Assembly (NCBI GenBank): GCA_910583995.1
Contig: CAJTYW010000007.1
Coordinates: 1-64,000 of the forward strand
Length of the DNA stretch: 64,000 nucleotides
Source of the DNA: an uncultured Christensenella sp.
GTDB taxonomy: Bacteria > Bacillota > Clostridia > Christensenellales > UBA3700
Reading direction: 5' to 3'
Every line of letters starts with the position of its first letter. The stretch's first letter is position 1. A program made the position numbers and the translations under genes. The notes under the pieces are model-generated. The model saw only the letters and a list, made by a program, of their open reading frames with translations, was not told where the DNA came from and did not search any database. Shown one piece after another: positions 8,603 to 17,488 of this stretch.

Positions 8603-9250
8603 TTATCTATTAAACAAAATAATTTTAGTATTCTCTCCATCAAAATCTGTTCTGTCAAAAGAGATAGCACCATTTGCTACTAAAATTTGTTCTTCGTCAA
8701 ACAACTTCAAAAAGCTATCAACTTTATCAATATCCATTATTGAATCACGAGTTTTATAGTGCATAGGAATTACAACATCTGGCATAAGTAGGTCAACAAA
8801 TTCTTTTGCAGTTTGTGCATCAATAGTATAATTGCCACCAACTGGTATTAATAAAATATCAACTGAACCAATTTGTGAACAAATATCTATACTGCAAGCT
8901 TCTCCAATATCACCTAAATGACAAACTTCTACACCATCCATACGGAATTTAAATATAAGATTGCCACCTCTGCGGTTGCCACCATGATGGTCGTGAAAAG
9001 ATTCCATACTGGTAATATGCACGCCATTAATTTCAAAAGCACCTTCTTGATTTAAAACTGTAGGATTATTTTCAATTGCTGCAAGATAATTATGGTCTTC
9101 GTGTTCGTGAGAACAAGTCACAATATCCGCATTTAATCCTTTTGGCATATTATAGCCAACCATTTTACCATTATACGGGTCAGTTATAATTGTTGTTCCT
9201 GTAGACTCCACTAGCTTAAAAGCTGAATGACCGAGCCATTGAATGTTCAT
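8603..9250 (-). CDS. UPF0173 metal-dependent hydrolase (metallo-beta-lactamase fold)
   Basis: 215-residue cytoplasmic hydrolase of the metallo-beta-lactamase superfamily. The metal-binding HxHxDH motif is seen as His48, His50, Asp52 and His53, and further ligands are in CHLGDIG and VIPMHYKT. The N-terminus MNIQWLGHSAFKL is typical of the UPF0173/YtkL family, whose substrate is not established. The length is slightly below the usual 225-230 residues. It is flanked by very AT-rich non-coding DNA and is probably transcribed alone. Confidence 0.88.
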   Translation of the reverse strand: MNIQWLGHSAFKLVESTGTTIITDPYNGKMVGYNMPKGLNADIVTCSHEHEDHNYLAAIENNPTVLNQEGAFEINGVHITSMESFHDHHGGNRRGGNLIFKFRMDGVEVCHLGDIGEACSIDICSQIGSVDILLIPVGGNYTIDAQTAKEFVDLLMPDVVIPMHYKTRDSIMDIDKVDSFLKLFDEEQILVANGAISFDRTDFDGENTKIILFNR

Positions 9251-9596
9251 TTTTTACTCCCTTAAAAATTATTTAAAAAATTCAATTAATATTTTAATTT
9301 TTTATAAAATATGTTTCAATAATTATAAAATTAAAATTTTCGGAATATTATTTAATGCCGTTAATTAATTTAAAATAATATATAATATATATCTATTATA
9401 TAATAAAAAAAGAAGATTTGCTATACTTTTATTAAAATATTTTCAATTATTTTTAAATAAAGATAAAAATATTATTCATTTTTTATTAAACAGCAATAAA
9501 AATATATATTAAATAATGTTTTAGCTTAAAAATTTAATATTAAATAAATTTATATAAAATTAAATTTTTTCAGCCAAAACATCTCTAATTATTACA
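9251..9596 (+). other. Very AT-rich intergenic stretch
   Basis: About 345 bases composed almost entirely of A and T, with no credible gene, no clear promoter and no stable hairpin. It must contain the promoter of the hydrolase gene at 9250 and the 3' end of the prs transcript, but neither can be placed with confidence. Confidence 0.5.
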
Positions 9597-10754
9597 TTAT
9601 TTAATTCCAGTATTGATAAGCATATCGTTAATTTTGTCGTGTGGGTCAAGCAATGTTGATACAGACTTATCTTGATTACAAGTTGCAATGATATTTGCGA
9701 TAAATTTAGACATATCTGCGCTTATAAACCACTTGCAATCTTTTACAAATTCAGGTGTATAAGTAAGATTTGTTGAAAGAACTGCTGTAAACAAACCTTC
9801 TTCGTAAGCTTTGTTAAATTTCTCAACACCTTCAGTAAATAAAGCGAAAGTTGCAGTTATAAATATGTTTTTACAGCCCCTTTCCTTCAATTCCTTGCAA
9901 AGGTGTAACATACTATCACCAGTTGCAATGATATCGTCTGCTACAAATATATCCATACCTTTAACATCATTACCGATATACTCGTGGTTAACAATAGGAT
10001 TTCTTCCGTTTACAATAGTAGAATAGTCACGGCGTTTATAGAACATACCTAAGTTAATACCAAGTACAGATGAATAATAAATATTTCTACCCATAGCACC
10101 TTCGTCAGGGCTGACAATCATAAAGTGGTCTTTACCAAGATTTACTTGTGGATATTCCTTAAGCAAAGCCTTCAAAATTTGATATGTAGCAAAGAAATTA
10201 TCAAATCCCATTTCAGGAACTGCATTTTGTACTCTTGGGTCGTGAGCGTCAAAAGTAATAATATCAGTTACGCCCATAGTCTCAAGTTCTTTAAGCATTT
10301 GAGCACAGTCTAATGACTCACGGCTATTTCTTCTATGTTGTCTGCCGCCATATAAAAGTGGCATAACAACAGTCATTCGTCTTGCTTTACCAGCATTTGC
10401 GCAAATCAATCTTTTTAAATCACAGTAATGGTCGTCGGGTGACATTCTGTTTGGTGTTCCAAACATAGTGTATTCAACACTATAATTACCAACATCACAA
10501 ATAAAAAACAAGTCTTTACCCCTAACAGAATCATTAATAATTCCTTTTCCGTCTCCTGTCGTAAATCTTGGACATTTACTATTAATCAAAAAAGTATCTT
10601 TTTTAGGCAAATTCTTTTCTTCTGCCGCTTCGTTATACCATTGTACTAAATATTTGTCCACCATTTTTGCAAGTTCTTTTGCGCCTTCGGTAGGCAATAC
10701 AGCCAAGTCTACATCTTTTACATCACTAATTCTAAAGATTTCTTCAGTTCCCAT
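9597..10754 (-). CDS. prs: Ribose-phosphate pyrophosphokinase (long form)
   Basis: Makes 5-phosphoribosyl-1-pyrophosphate from ribose-5-phosphate and ATP for nucleotide, histidine and tryptophan synthesis. The PRPP-binding loop is seen as DIFVADDIIATGDS near residues 270-285, and the catalytic flexible loop as GGRQHRR after VVMPLLY. The 385 residues exceed the classical 310-320; the additional residues lie mainly at the N-terminus and in the central part, as in a clostridial subgroup. AAGGAGA precedes the ATG. It follows the DUF1846 gene by 67 bases and may be co-transcribed with it. Confidence 0.92.
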   Translation of the reverse strand: MGTEEIFRISDVKDVDLAVLPTEGAKELAKMVDKYLVQWYNEAAEEKNLPKKDTFLINSKCPRFTTGDGKGIINDSVRGKDLFFICDVGNYSVEYTMFGTPNRMSPDDHYCDLKRLICANAGKARRMTVVMPLLYGGRQHRRNSRESLDCAQMLKELETMGVTDIITFDAHDPRVQNAVPEMGFDNFFATYQILKALLKEYPQVNLGKDHFMIVSPDEGAMGRNIYYSSVLGINLGMFYKRRDYSTIVNGRNPIVNHEYIGNDVKGMDIFVADDIIATGDSMLHLCKELKERGCKNIFITATFALFTEGVEKFNKAYEEGLFTAVLSTNLTYTPEFVKDCKWFISADMSKFIANIIATCNQDKSVSTLLDPHDKINDMLINTGIK

Positions 10755-10821
10755 TATATAGGTTCTCCTTAAAAAATATTTTTTCTTTTTGTTTATTTAC
10801 TTTTGCAATCGCAATTTTTTA

Positions 10822-12300
10822 TCACATATTATACAAATTATTACTACTAAATACAGCTTCGGTTGTTATATTAATACCAAGCTTTTTAATAACACTCTCG
10901 TCAGTGTTAGGAAGTATACAGCTTCCGTGAGCTTCCGCTCCAAAAAGTTCGCCAACTTTTGAAATTGCTTTTTCCGCAGTAGGGTTTGATACCGCACCTA
11001 TTGACAAAGCAATTAAAGTTTCTTCCAATGTCAAGTATTGATATTTTTCTTTTAAAAGTCCTTGTTTCATCTTTATAATCGGCTCGATTGTACGCGGAGA
11101 AATCAATTTGATATCGTCACTAATACCTGCAAGTTCCTTTATAGCGTTTAGTAAGGCAGCGGAAGACGCAGATAATACATTTGATTTTTTACCAGTTACG
11201 ATTTTTCCGTTTGGTAGTTCAATTGCAACAACTGGCAAACCACATTCATTTGATTTTTCCCTTGCAACCACTGCAACTTTTCTATCGTCAGGATTAATAC
11301 CAAGGTCGCCCATCAAAAGCTCAATTTTTTCCTTTGTGGTGATATCCGCATTACCTTGTACATAATCTGAGCAAGCTTTATAATATCTTCTTATAACTTC
11401 TTGCTTAGCGGCTTTTTGCACAATTGAATCGTCTGTAATTGCAAAGCCAGCCATATTAACGCCCATTTCTGTTGGTGAACAATATGGGCAATGTCCTGTT
11501 ATTCTCTCTAATATAGTTCTAACTACAGGGAATACTTCAATATCACGATTATAGTTTACTGTGCTAATATTATACTTTTCCAAATGGAAATGGTCAATCA
11601 TATTTACATCTTTTAAATCCGCAGTTGCTGCTTCATAGGCAACATTTACAGGGTGTTTTAATGGCAAATTCCAAATAGGGAAAGTTTCAAACTTAGCATA
11701 TCCTGCACGATTACCCCTTTTATATTCGTGATAAAGTTGTCCTAAACAAGTTGCAAGTTTGCCGCTTCCAGGACCTGGTGCAGTAACAACCACCAATTGC
11801 CTTGAAGTTTCGATAAATGGGTTTTTACCATATCCTTCGTCACTTATGATAGTATTTATATCTGTAGGATAGCCTTTTGTTTTAGTGTGAATATAAACTC
11901 TCTCCCCTCTACGCTCCATTTTGGTTTTAAACAAATCCGCAGAAGGTTGACCTTCATATTTTGTGATAACAATACTGCCGATATAAATACCAAGCTCACG
12001 CATATTATCAATCAATCTCATAACATCAGCATCATAGCCTATGCCATAATCTGCTCTTATTTTATTACGCGCCAAATCTTCTGCACTTATGGCAATAATT
12101 ATTTCTGCCTTATCTTTTAGAGTTTCTAAAAGTTTGACTTTTGCATTCACATCAAACCCCGGTAAAACTCTTGCAGCGTGGCAATCATCAAACAACTTAC
12201 CACCAAATTCAAGGTACAACTTATCATATTGACTTATTCTCTCAAGGATATTTTCCTTTTGCCTTTTGACATATTCCGCATTATCAAAACCGTATTCCAT
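10822..12300 (-). CDS. DUF1846 family protein
   Basis: 492-residue cytoplasmic protein of the DUF1846 family, found in many Bacillota and related anaerobes; its biochemical role is not known to me. Conserved stretches include MEYGFDNAEYVKRQ at the start, VTAPGPGSGKLATCLGQLYH (a phosphate-binding-like loop), YNRDIEVFPVVR and HCPYCSPTEMGVNM. The ATG at 12300 is chosen because GAGG lies seven bases upstream; a six-residue longer version would need a TTG in front of that site. It precedes prs in the same direction. Confidence 0.9.
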   Translation of the reverse strand: MEYGFDNAEYVKRQKENILERISQYDKLYLEFGGKLFDDCHAARVLPGFDVNAKVKLLETLKDKAEIIIAISAEDLARNKIRADYGIGYDADVMRLIDNMRELGIYIGSIVITKYEGQPSADLFKTKMERRGERVYIHTKTKGYPTDINTIISDEGYGKNPFIETSRQLVVVTAPGPGSGKLATCLGQLYHEYKRGNRAGYAKFETFPIWNLPLKHPVNVAYEAATADLKDVNMIDHFHLEKYNISTVNYNRDIEVFPVVRTILERITGHCPYCSPTEMGVNMAGFAITDDSIVQKAAKQEVIRRYYKACSDYVQGNADITTKEKIELLMGDLGINPDDRKVAVVAREKSNECGLPVVAIELPNGKIVTGKKSNVLSASSAALLNAIKELAGISDDIKLISPRTIEPIIKMKQGLLKEKYQYLTLEETLIALSIGAVSNPTAEKAISKVGELFGAEAHGSCILPNTDESVIKKLGINITTEAVFSSNNLYNM

Positions 12301-12500
12301 AGTAAACCTCTTTAGCAATTTTCAGTATCTTTTGCTTTACCTATATATAATAACATTTTATTTATACTTTTTCAATCTTTTTAATGTAAATTTTTAGTTA
12401 TTTTTGATTATTACATTTCGTTATATAACCATAAATTTCCAGCGGTAAAATCTTTTTTTCTTTATTAAATTTTTATCAATTTAAATTATTTAGTAAACAA

Positions 12501-12529
12501 AAAAGGACAGAAAAAAAGTCTGTCCTTTT
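12501..12529 (-). terminator. Terminator after the beta-helix/dockerin gene
   Basis: An 11-bp perfect stem (AAAAGGACAGA/TCTGTCCTTTT) with T-runs on both strands; it could work in both directions. Confidence 0.75.
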
Positions 12530-12578
12530 TTGTTTGCTTTGTATTTATATTTGTTTTTAAAATTATATAAATCTTATA

Positions 12579-14810
12579 TTAATAAAAAACTTCAATATTC
12601 AGTCTTTTATCCATAACATTCAAGGCAATTTCACTATCTGAACTTGTGATATTTCCTTTATTTAAAATCATACTTGCAAGTTTCTTCTCCGCACTCAAAC
12701 TATTGTACAAGTTTTTATCAAAGGCTATTTCTCTAATATAGGTAACATCACTTGCACTTATTCTGCCATCGCCATTTACATCACCCAATACAGATAAATA
12801 TATTATTTCAATCTTTCCGCTAACCATATACTCTATATACCAACCTGTTCCAATCGCAAGCTCAAATCTTTTGTCATAAGTTGCAATATCTATTGGGGTG
12901 CCATTTTTAAATATCTCCTTACCTAAAGTATCTTTTATGCAAATTTTAGTAATATCAAAATTTATACTTTCAACAAATGTTTTTACGCTTGTATTAGGTG
13001 AAATATTTCCAAGTATAACTCTACCGTCATTTGCTTTTTTCAATAGTTCACTATCATTAACGCCGTGTATATAGCTATTGTCTTTATAATTTTTTCTTGT
13101 TTCGTTTTCCAAGTAAATAAAATCATATTTTCCACAATCAAATACATTTTCAAACTTAACTTCATTATTATTTAGTGTTGCGATTTTGTTATCGTTATTA
13201 CTAAAAAAATACTCGTTTGGTTTTTCGCTGTTATTTGCACTATAACTAGTTGTAAAACTTTTATCTCCATAGTCTTCTGCAAGCATAATTCCTATGTATG
13301 ATTTGCCTTTATTATTTGACATATCATCTAAAATATTGATTTTTTGTCCTGTTTCTAATCTTAAATCTGAAGAAATACCGTGAGCCGTATTACCATATAT
13401 TTGCACATTTCCGCCAATTTTTACATCTGCCGAACTTGATATTGACATACCACCTCCATAGGAATGTTTACCATCATTTACTGCTGATTTAATAATATTA
13501 CGAGTGATTAAAACATTAAGCAAAGTAGCATCTGCTGCTCCGTCAAAATATACACCACCGCCATATACAATGTGATTGTTTGCAATCATATAAATATTAT
13601 CAGATATTTCTACATTGTTCATCGTAATTTTGCTATCGCAATAAACTGCACCACCACGATAATTACCATCTTCACCGCCAGTGTAGTTATTTACTATTTT
13701 ACTATCCGTAATGGTAACATCAGCAGTACCTTCCCAAGCAAGTAAACCTGCAGAATTACACTTTGCATAGTTGTAAGATATTTCAACATTTGAAATTTTT
13801 GTTTTTGAATACCCTATAGAAGATATTCCCGAACCGTGACCGCCATAATTGTGAGAAAAATATCCACCTGTGATATTCATTCTTCCATAATTAATCGTTT
13901 CTCCGATTTTTTCACCTGAAACGCATACACCTGCACCCCAAGTGTTTTCATTAGAGTTACTTAAAACAAATCCATTATACATATTAAACGTTCCTGCTAA
14001 AACATAAATGCCACCGCCACGCTTGAAATAAGAAGTATTTTTATATATGATACCATCATACATATTAACAACTCCTTTATAACAATAAATGCCGCCACCA
14101 CCATAGTTACCGGTTGTAGGCAATGCGTAATTGTCACATATCATACCACCATAAATATTTAATTCTCCTGTTGTATCAACAAAAATCCCACCGCCTTTAT
14201 GTTCATTGGTTACAGCACCGCCTTTAATTTTTCCTGTACTTAGCAAACTAATATTTGCATTCAACAAGTTTTTATTTTCTTTGCAATTTTCATAAATATA
14301 CATTACTTCTTCGTGGTTATACTTATTATCAATAATAGTTAAATTACCTTCTACAACAAAAACTCTACTTCCAGAAACAGCTGTTTCTTTTGTTAAATTT
14401 CTGTTTATTGTAAAACCATTTAAATCCAAAATTAAATTTGCACCTTCAGGAATAAATAATGCTCCGTCTTGAGTAAAACCTTCTCCACTACCAAAAGTAT
14501 GTTTTTCATCATTCATCGCAGTCCAATTATGTCCTAGCCTTACTTTATACTCTTTTGCTTTAGATTGATTAACTGCAGTCGACCATTGCTGTACAACTTG
14601 AGCTTGAGTACCACCCAATGTAACATCTGGAACAAAGTCAGAAAAATCTCGTGCATTGTTTGTAGAATTCTCAATGCTATTTGTGCTTAAATAATCGCTG
14701 CAATTTTTATTAAAAATCACATTAGTTGACAAAGCACAACATAGTGCCAATAAACCAGTTAGAAAAATAGCAAAAAATACTATTCCCACACGCTTTATAC
14801 ATTTTGCCAT
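12579..14810 (-). CDS. Secreted right-handed beta-helix protein with dockerin-like C-terminus
   Basis: 743-residue exported protein. A hydrophobic segment at about 10-30 is a signal peptide or anchor. Residues about 100-500 are built from short repeats rich in glycine and asparagine (GGGIFVD, GGGIYC, GGGIYV, GGAVYC, GGGVYF, GGGMSIS), typical of parallel beta-helix and polymorphic-outer-membrane-type passenger domains. The C-terminus has one good dockerin calcium loop (GDVNGDGRISASD), but the second half (ILNKGNITSSDSE) lacks most acidic ligands. It may bind a cohesin or the cell surface, and its target is unknown. AAGGAG lies nine bases before the ATG. The upstream DNA is a putative invertible promoter in the OFF orientation. 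Confidence 0.8.
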   Translation of the reverse strand: MAKCIKRVGIVFFAIFLTGLLALCCALSTNVIFNKNCSDYLSTNSIENSTNNARDFSDFVPDVTLGGTQAQVVQQWSTAVNQSKAKEYKVRLGHNWTAMNDEKHTFGSGEGFTQDGALFIPEGANLILDLNGFTINRNLTKETAVSGSRVFVVEGNLTIIDNKYNHEEVMYIYENCKENKNLLNANISLLSTGKIKGGAVTNEHKGGGIFVDTTGELNIYGGMICDNYALPTTGNYGGGGIYCYKGVVNMYDGIIYKNTSYFKRGGGIYVLAGTFNMYNGFVLSNSNENTWGAGVCVSGEKIGETINYGRMNITGGYFSHNYGGHGSGISSIGYSKTKISNVEISYNYAKCNSAGLLAWEGTADVTITDSKIVNNYTGGEDGNYRGGAVYCDSKITMNNVEISDNIYMIANNHIVYGGGVYFDGAADATLLNVLITRNIIKSAVNDGKHSYGGGMSISSSADVKIGGNVQIYGNTAHGISSDLRLETGQKINILDDMSNNKGKSYIGIMLAEDYGDKSFTTSYSANNSEKPNEYFFSNNDNKIATLNNNEVKFENVFDCGKYDFIYLENETRKNYKDNSYIHGVNDSELLKKANDGRVILGNISPNTSVKTFVESINFDITKICIKDTLGKEIFKNGTPIDIATYDKRFELAIGTGWYIEYMVSGKIEIIYLSVLGDVNGDGRISASDVTYIREIAFDKNLYNSLSAEKKLASMILNKGNITSSDSEIALNVMDKRLNIEVFY

Positions 14811-14831
14811 AATAAAACTCTCCTTTTATTT

Positions 14832-14859
14832 AGTACATAGAATAAGTATATCTATGTAC
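14832..14859 (+). repeat. Switch A, gene-proximal inverted repeat
   Basis: A 28-bp sequence exactly complementary to 14983-15010. It contains its own dyad, GTACATAGA-N9-TCTATGTAC. The nine-base core (ATAAGTATA) is asymmetric and shows that the two copies are truly inverted, not direct. It lies 21 bases upstream of the start codon at 14810. Confidence 0.9.
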
Positions 14860-14982
14860 TTTTTGGAGCAATTTTTAGATTTAAATATATAATTTTTGTT
14901 AAATTTAGCTAAATATCTTACAAAGTCTTGAGCGTAGCCTTGACAAAAGCTTACATTTGCCTTTATAATATTCATATAATAT
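14860..14982 (+). other. Putative invertible DNA segment (switch A)
   Basis: 123 bases between two perfect inverted repeats, upstream of a surface-protein gene, with an outward-facing consensus promoter inside. The length equals that of switch B at 48029-48151. Internal blocks are shared with switch B, for example GCAATT near the gene-proximal repeat and CTTACAAA before the promoter. Inversion by a site-specific recombinase would turn the promoter towards the gene. Confidence 0.75.
14940..14969 (+). promoter_or_regulatory. Consensus sigma-A promoter inside switch A, pointing away from the surface gene
   Basis: TTGACA (14940-14945) and TATAAT (14964-14969) match the consensus exactly, with an 18-base spacer, and read rightwards. 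Transcription would start near 14977, run through the distal repeat and meet the hairpin at 15117-15146. After inversion the -10 box would fall at 14873-14878 and the transcript would start about 55 bases before the start codon at 14810. Confidence 0.85.
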
Positions 14983-15010
14983 GTACATAGATATACTTAT
15001 TCTATGTACT
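14983..15010 (-). repeat. Switch A, distal inverted repeat
   Basis: Exact 28-bp inverse complement of 14832-14859, with the same 9-base dyad arms. Thirty-eight bases beyond it comes the block ACCCCCGATTTTTG, which recurs at the same distance from the distal repeat of switch B. Confidence 0.9.
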
Positions 15011-15116
15011 CTTTTTTTACATTCCTATACTATATTTTTGTCATTTACCCCCGATTTTTGATAGAATTATTGCATAAAACAAGCCAAATAACAAATTAAA
15101 ACTTTACACAAAAAGT

Positions 15117-15146
15117 AACACCCTGAAATATTCATTTCAGGGTGTT
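15117..15146 (-). terminator. Terminator after ypeB, also facing switch A
   Basis: A 13-bp perfect stem (AACACCCTGAAAT/ATTTCAGGGTGTT). On the minus strand it is followed by ACTTTTT. It also stands in the path of the outward transcript from switch A. Confidence 0.7.
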
Positions 15147-15223
15147 ATTATTAAATTTTAATTCTATAAATTTATTATAATACTTAGACTAATTATGGCT
15201 AGTTTTAAGCAATAAAAGTTTAA

Positions 15224-16564
15224 TCACATTAACAAATCGCCTTGATTGCTGTCAATCATTCTAAGAACATTTAACTCGTCGCCATTATAGACATCTACAT
15301 AAACAAAGTATTTTTCACCATCAAGTGTGCCTACTATTTCGTATGCAACCTTTTCGGAAACTGTATTCCAAGGAATAGTTACCATTCTTACTTCAATATC
15401 CGATAGTAAGGCAGATACATTCAAGACTGCTTGCTCTTCGCTTATTGTAGGTTTTTCATACTCACGGCTTGTATGATTGAAAGCATAATTCAAACCTTCA
15501 TACCCTATTACTTCGCCTGTATCAAGACTTATTTTTAATTTTACCATATCAGGATAATTAACAATTCCGTCTTGCTCATAACACATATTGATATAAACAT
15601 TACTTTGATTATTGTTTATCCATACGGCTTTCATATTTTTAAGTCCGATAGACTCGCAATATTGTTCTGCTACTTTTTGGCATTGCTCCATAGTTAAACT
15701 AGGTTCTACAACTTCGTGAAACAAATCCAACATTAGAAGCAATCCGCCTTTTTTTGCAATTTGAACAGAGCATTGTCTACCACCTTTCAATTTTACAGCA
15801 TAAAGATAGCTTGGTATTCTGTTTATACTATCTTCGGCATATTCTATATTTTCTATATCATAACCTACAAGATATTTTTCTACAAGCTTTTTACCTTGGT
15901 CAGCAGTAATTTCTTCACCTGTTACACCTTTTGCTTCTCTATTTTGTACGCCGTCACTAAACGGACCATCATAAATTAAAGATGGATATTCAATACTACC
16001 ATTTCCTATATTACTTAAAATATCTTCAAATTTATCATTGTTTGCACCAAGCATTTTTGCAAAAGTATAACCATCCGTTGCATAGTCTTGCAAACTATTT
16101 AATAGTTTACCATACTCTTTGGATACAATCCACATTCTATTTAAATTTTCTACCTGAGATGTTGTAAGGCTCTTACCTTTTTCAATCTCTTTTATTAAAT
16201 ATCCACAATAATCGCCCAATTGGTTTATATAGTTCATAAGGTTGGACATACCTTCGTTATTAGCATAAAACACTTGAAGATTTTGGCTTGCTAAATTGCA
16301 ATTAACATCGATTTTCATAAGGTTTTGTCTTAATATTTTACTATCCGACATTACTCTTGATTTTGCCAAATCATTTTCAATATCTACAAAATTACCTACC
16401 AAACCATAATATGCAGATTGATAAAAACCTTCAATATCTCTATCTTTTTCCATTCTGTCCTTTGCATAAATTCCTACAAAAACACTTAACGTAATTACTG
16501 CTGCAAGCAGTAATACAATTATAATTGCAATGATAATATTTTTCTTTTTATTTGTCAGTTCCAT
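15224..16564 (-). CDS. ypeB: Germination protein YpeB
   Basis: 446-residue spore protein that stabilises and localises the cortex-lytic enzyme SleB. An N-terminal membrane segment spans about residues 9-31. A helical region follows, and the C-terminal half has PepSY-like repeats (EEITADQGKKLVEKYLVG, TMEQCQKVAEQYCESIG, SEEQAVLNVSALL), the known YpeB layout. The length is typical. It lies nine bases downstream of sleB in the conserved sleB-ypeB order, so the two are one operon, probably expressed late in the forespore. AGGAGAGAGT precedes the ATG. Confidence 0.92.
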   Translation of the reverse strand: MELTNKKKNIIIAIIIVLLLAAVITLSVFVGIYAKDRMEKDRDIEGFYQSAYYGLVGNFVDIENDLAKSRVMSDSKILRQNLMKIDVNCNLASQNLQVFYANNEGMSNLMNYINQLGDYCGYLIKEIEKGKSLTTSQVENLNRMWIVSKEYGKLLNSLQDYATDGYTFAKMLGANNDKFEDILSNIGNGSIEYPSLIYDGPFSDGVQNREAKGVTGEEITADQGKKLVEKYLVGYDIENIEYAEDSINRIPSYLYAVKLKGGRQCSVQIAKKGGLLLMLDLFHEVVEPSLTMEQCQKVAEQYCESIGLKNMKAVWINNNQSNVYINMCYEQDGIVNYPDMVKLKISLDTGEVIGYEGLNYAFNHTSREYEKPTISEEQAVLNVSALLSDIEVRMVTIPWNTVSEKVAYEIVGTLDGEKYFVYVDVYNGDELNVLRMIDSNQGDLLM

Positions 16565-16573
16565 ACTCTCTCC

Positions 16574-17323
16574 TTAAATTGCAAATTTGTGTTTGCCTAT
16601 AGTTAGTTGCACTTTTCTTGACCAAATCCATTTACTTGTTGCAGTTGCAGGATTAAAATAATATAGGCAACCATTAGTTGGGTCCCAACCATTCATTGCA
16701 TCTTTTGCGGCTCTCATTGCACTATCGTTAGGCTCTAAATTTATTTGCCCATCGTGGACGGCAGTGAATGCCCAAGGTTGATAAACAACACCGGAAATAG
16801 TGTTTGGAAAACTTGAACTTTTAACTCTGTTTAATACAACAGCACCAACTGCTACTTGTCCAATATAAGGTTCTCCCCTTGCTTCTGCGTGAATAGTTTT
16901 TGCAAGCAAATAAACATCACCACCAGAGTAATTGCTGTTGCCGCTACTACCGCTGCTTAAAGAAATTCCCAAAGCTTTTGCAGTTGCTGTTCCTACAATT
17001 CCGTCAACTACAAGTCCACGTGATTTTTGGAAATTTTTAACCGCTGCCAAAGTTTTGCTACCAAAAATTCCATCAACTGAGCCAACACTAAAGCCGTACT
17101 CGTTTAGTTTTCGTTGAATTTCTTTAACCTTACTACCGCTATCACCTTTGCGGATTGCAGCTATTTCCAAAGTGCCATCTGCCACAATATTGTTATTTGC
17201 AGTTAAAGGATAAACAATAGCTGTGGTAAAGCAAGCTACAACTATCAAAGCACAGATTATACTAATAAATAACTTGTTTTTTGTTACAAAATTAACAAAT
17301 TGATATTTATCAAATTTTTTCAT
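16574..17323 (-). CDS. sleB: Spore cortex-lytic enzyme SleB
   Basis: 249-residue lytic transglycosylase that degrades cortex peptidoglycan at germination. A membrane or signal segment lies at about 17-37, a peptidoglycan-binding domain at about 57-119 (RKGDSGSKVKEIQRKL, VDGIVGTATAKAL), a serine/glycine linker at 121-134, and the Hydrolase_2 domain after that with the predicted catalytic glutamate in HAEARGE (Glu147). The end of the domain is complete. It is the first gene of the sleB-ypeB pair and lies downstream of spoIIR in the same direction. Confidence 0.94.
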   Translation of the reverse strand: MKKFDKYQFVNFVTKNKLFISIICALIVVACFTTAIVYPLTANNNIVADGTLEIAAIRKGDSGSKVKEIQRKLNEYGFSVGSVDGIFGSKTLAAVKNFQKSRGLVVDGIVGTATAKALGISLSSGSSGNSNYSGGDVYLLAKTIHAEARGEPYIGQVAVGAVVLNRVKSSSFPNTISGVVYQPWAFTAVHDGQINLEPNDSAMRAAKDAMNGWDPTNGCLYYFNPATATSKWIWSRKVQLTIGKHKFAI

Positions 17324-17413
17324 AACTTCTCTTTCCTTTTTTTAGATTTTATTAAATTTTTCCACATTTTGTCGCAATTTAAACCTTTACAACAATTTTT
17401 ATTGTAATTTTTA

Positions 17414-17441
17414 CAAAAAAAACATCTGCAAACTGCAGATG
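17414..17441 (-). terminator. Terminator after spoIIR
   Basis: The stem CATCTGCA/TGCAGATG with a three-base loop is followed on the minus strand by eight T residues. Confidence 0.8.
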
Positions 17442-17488
17442 CCTAGTCCTATTTATTATTTAGCTTTATATTTATATTTTTTATACAT

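Noticed and set aside
8473..8673. Hydrophobic 66-codon frame next to the UPF0173 gene
   Set aside because: It overlaps the end of the hydrolase gene in another frame, consists mostly of Phe/Ile/Leu/Tyr from AT-rich DNA, and lacks a ribosome binding site.
14810..15010. Transposon ends as an explanation for the inverted repeats of switch A
   Set aside because: The 123-bp interior has no transposase or passenger gene, target duplications are not visible, and an identical length and promoter layout recur at switch B before another surface gene.
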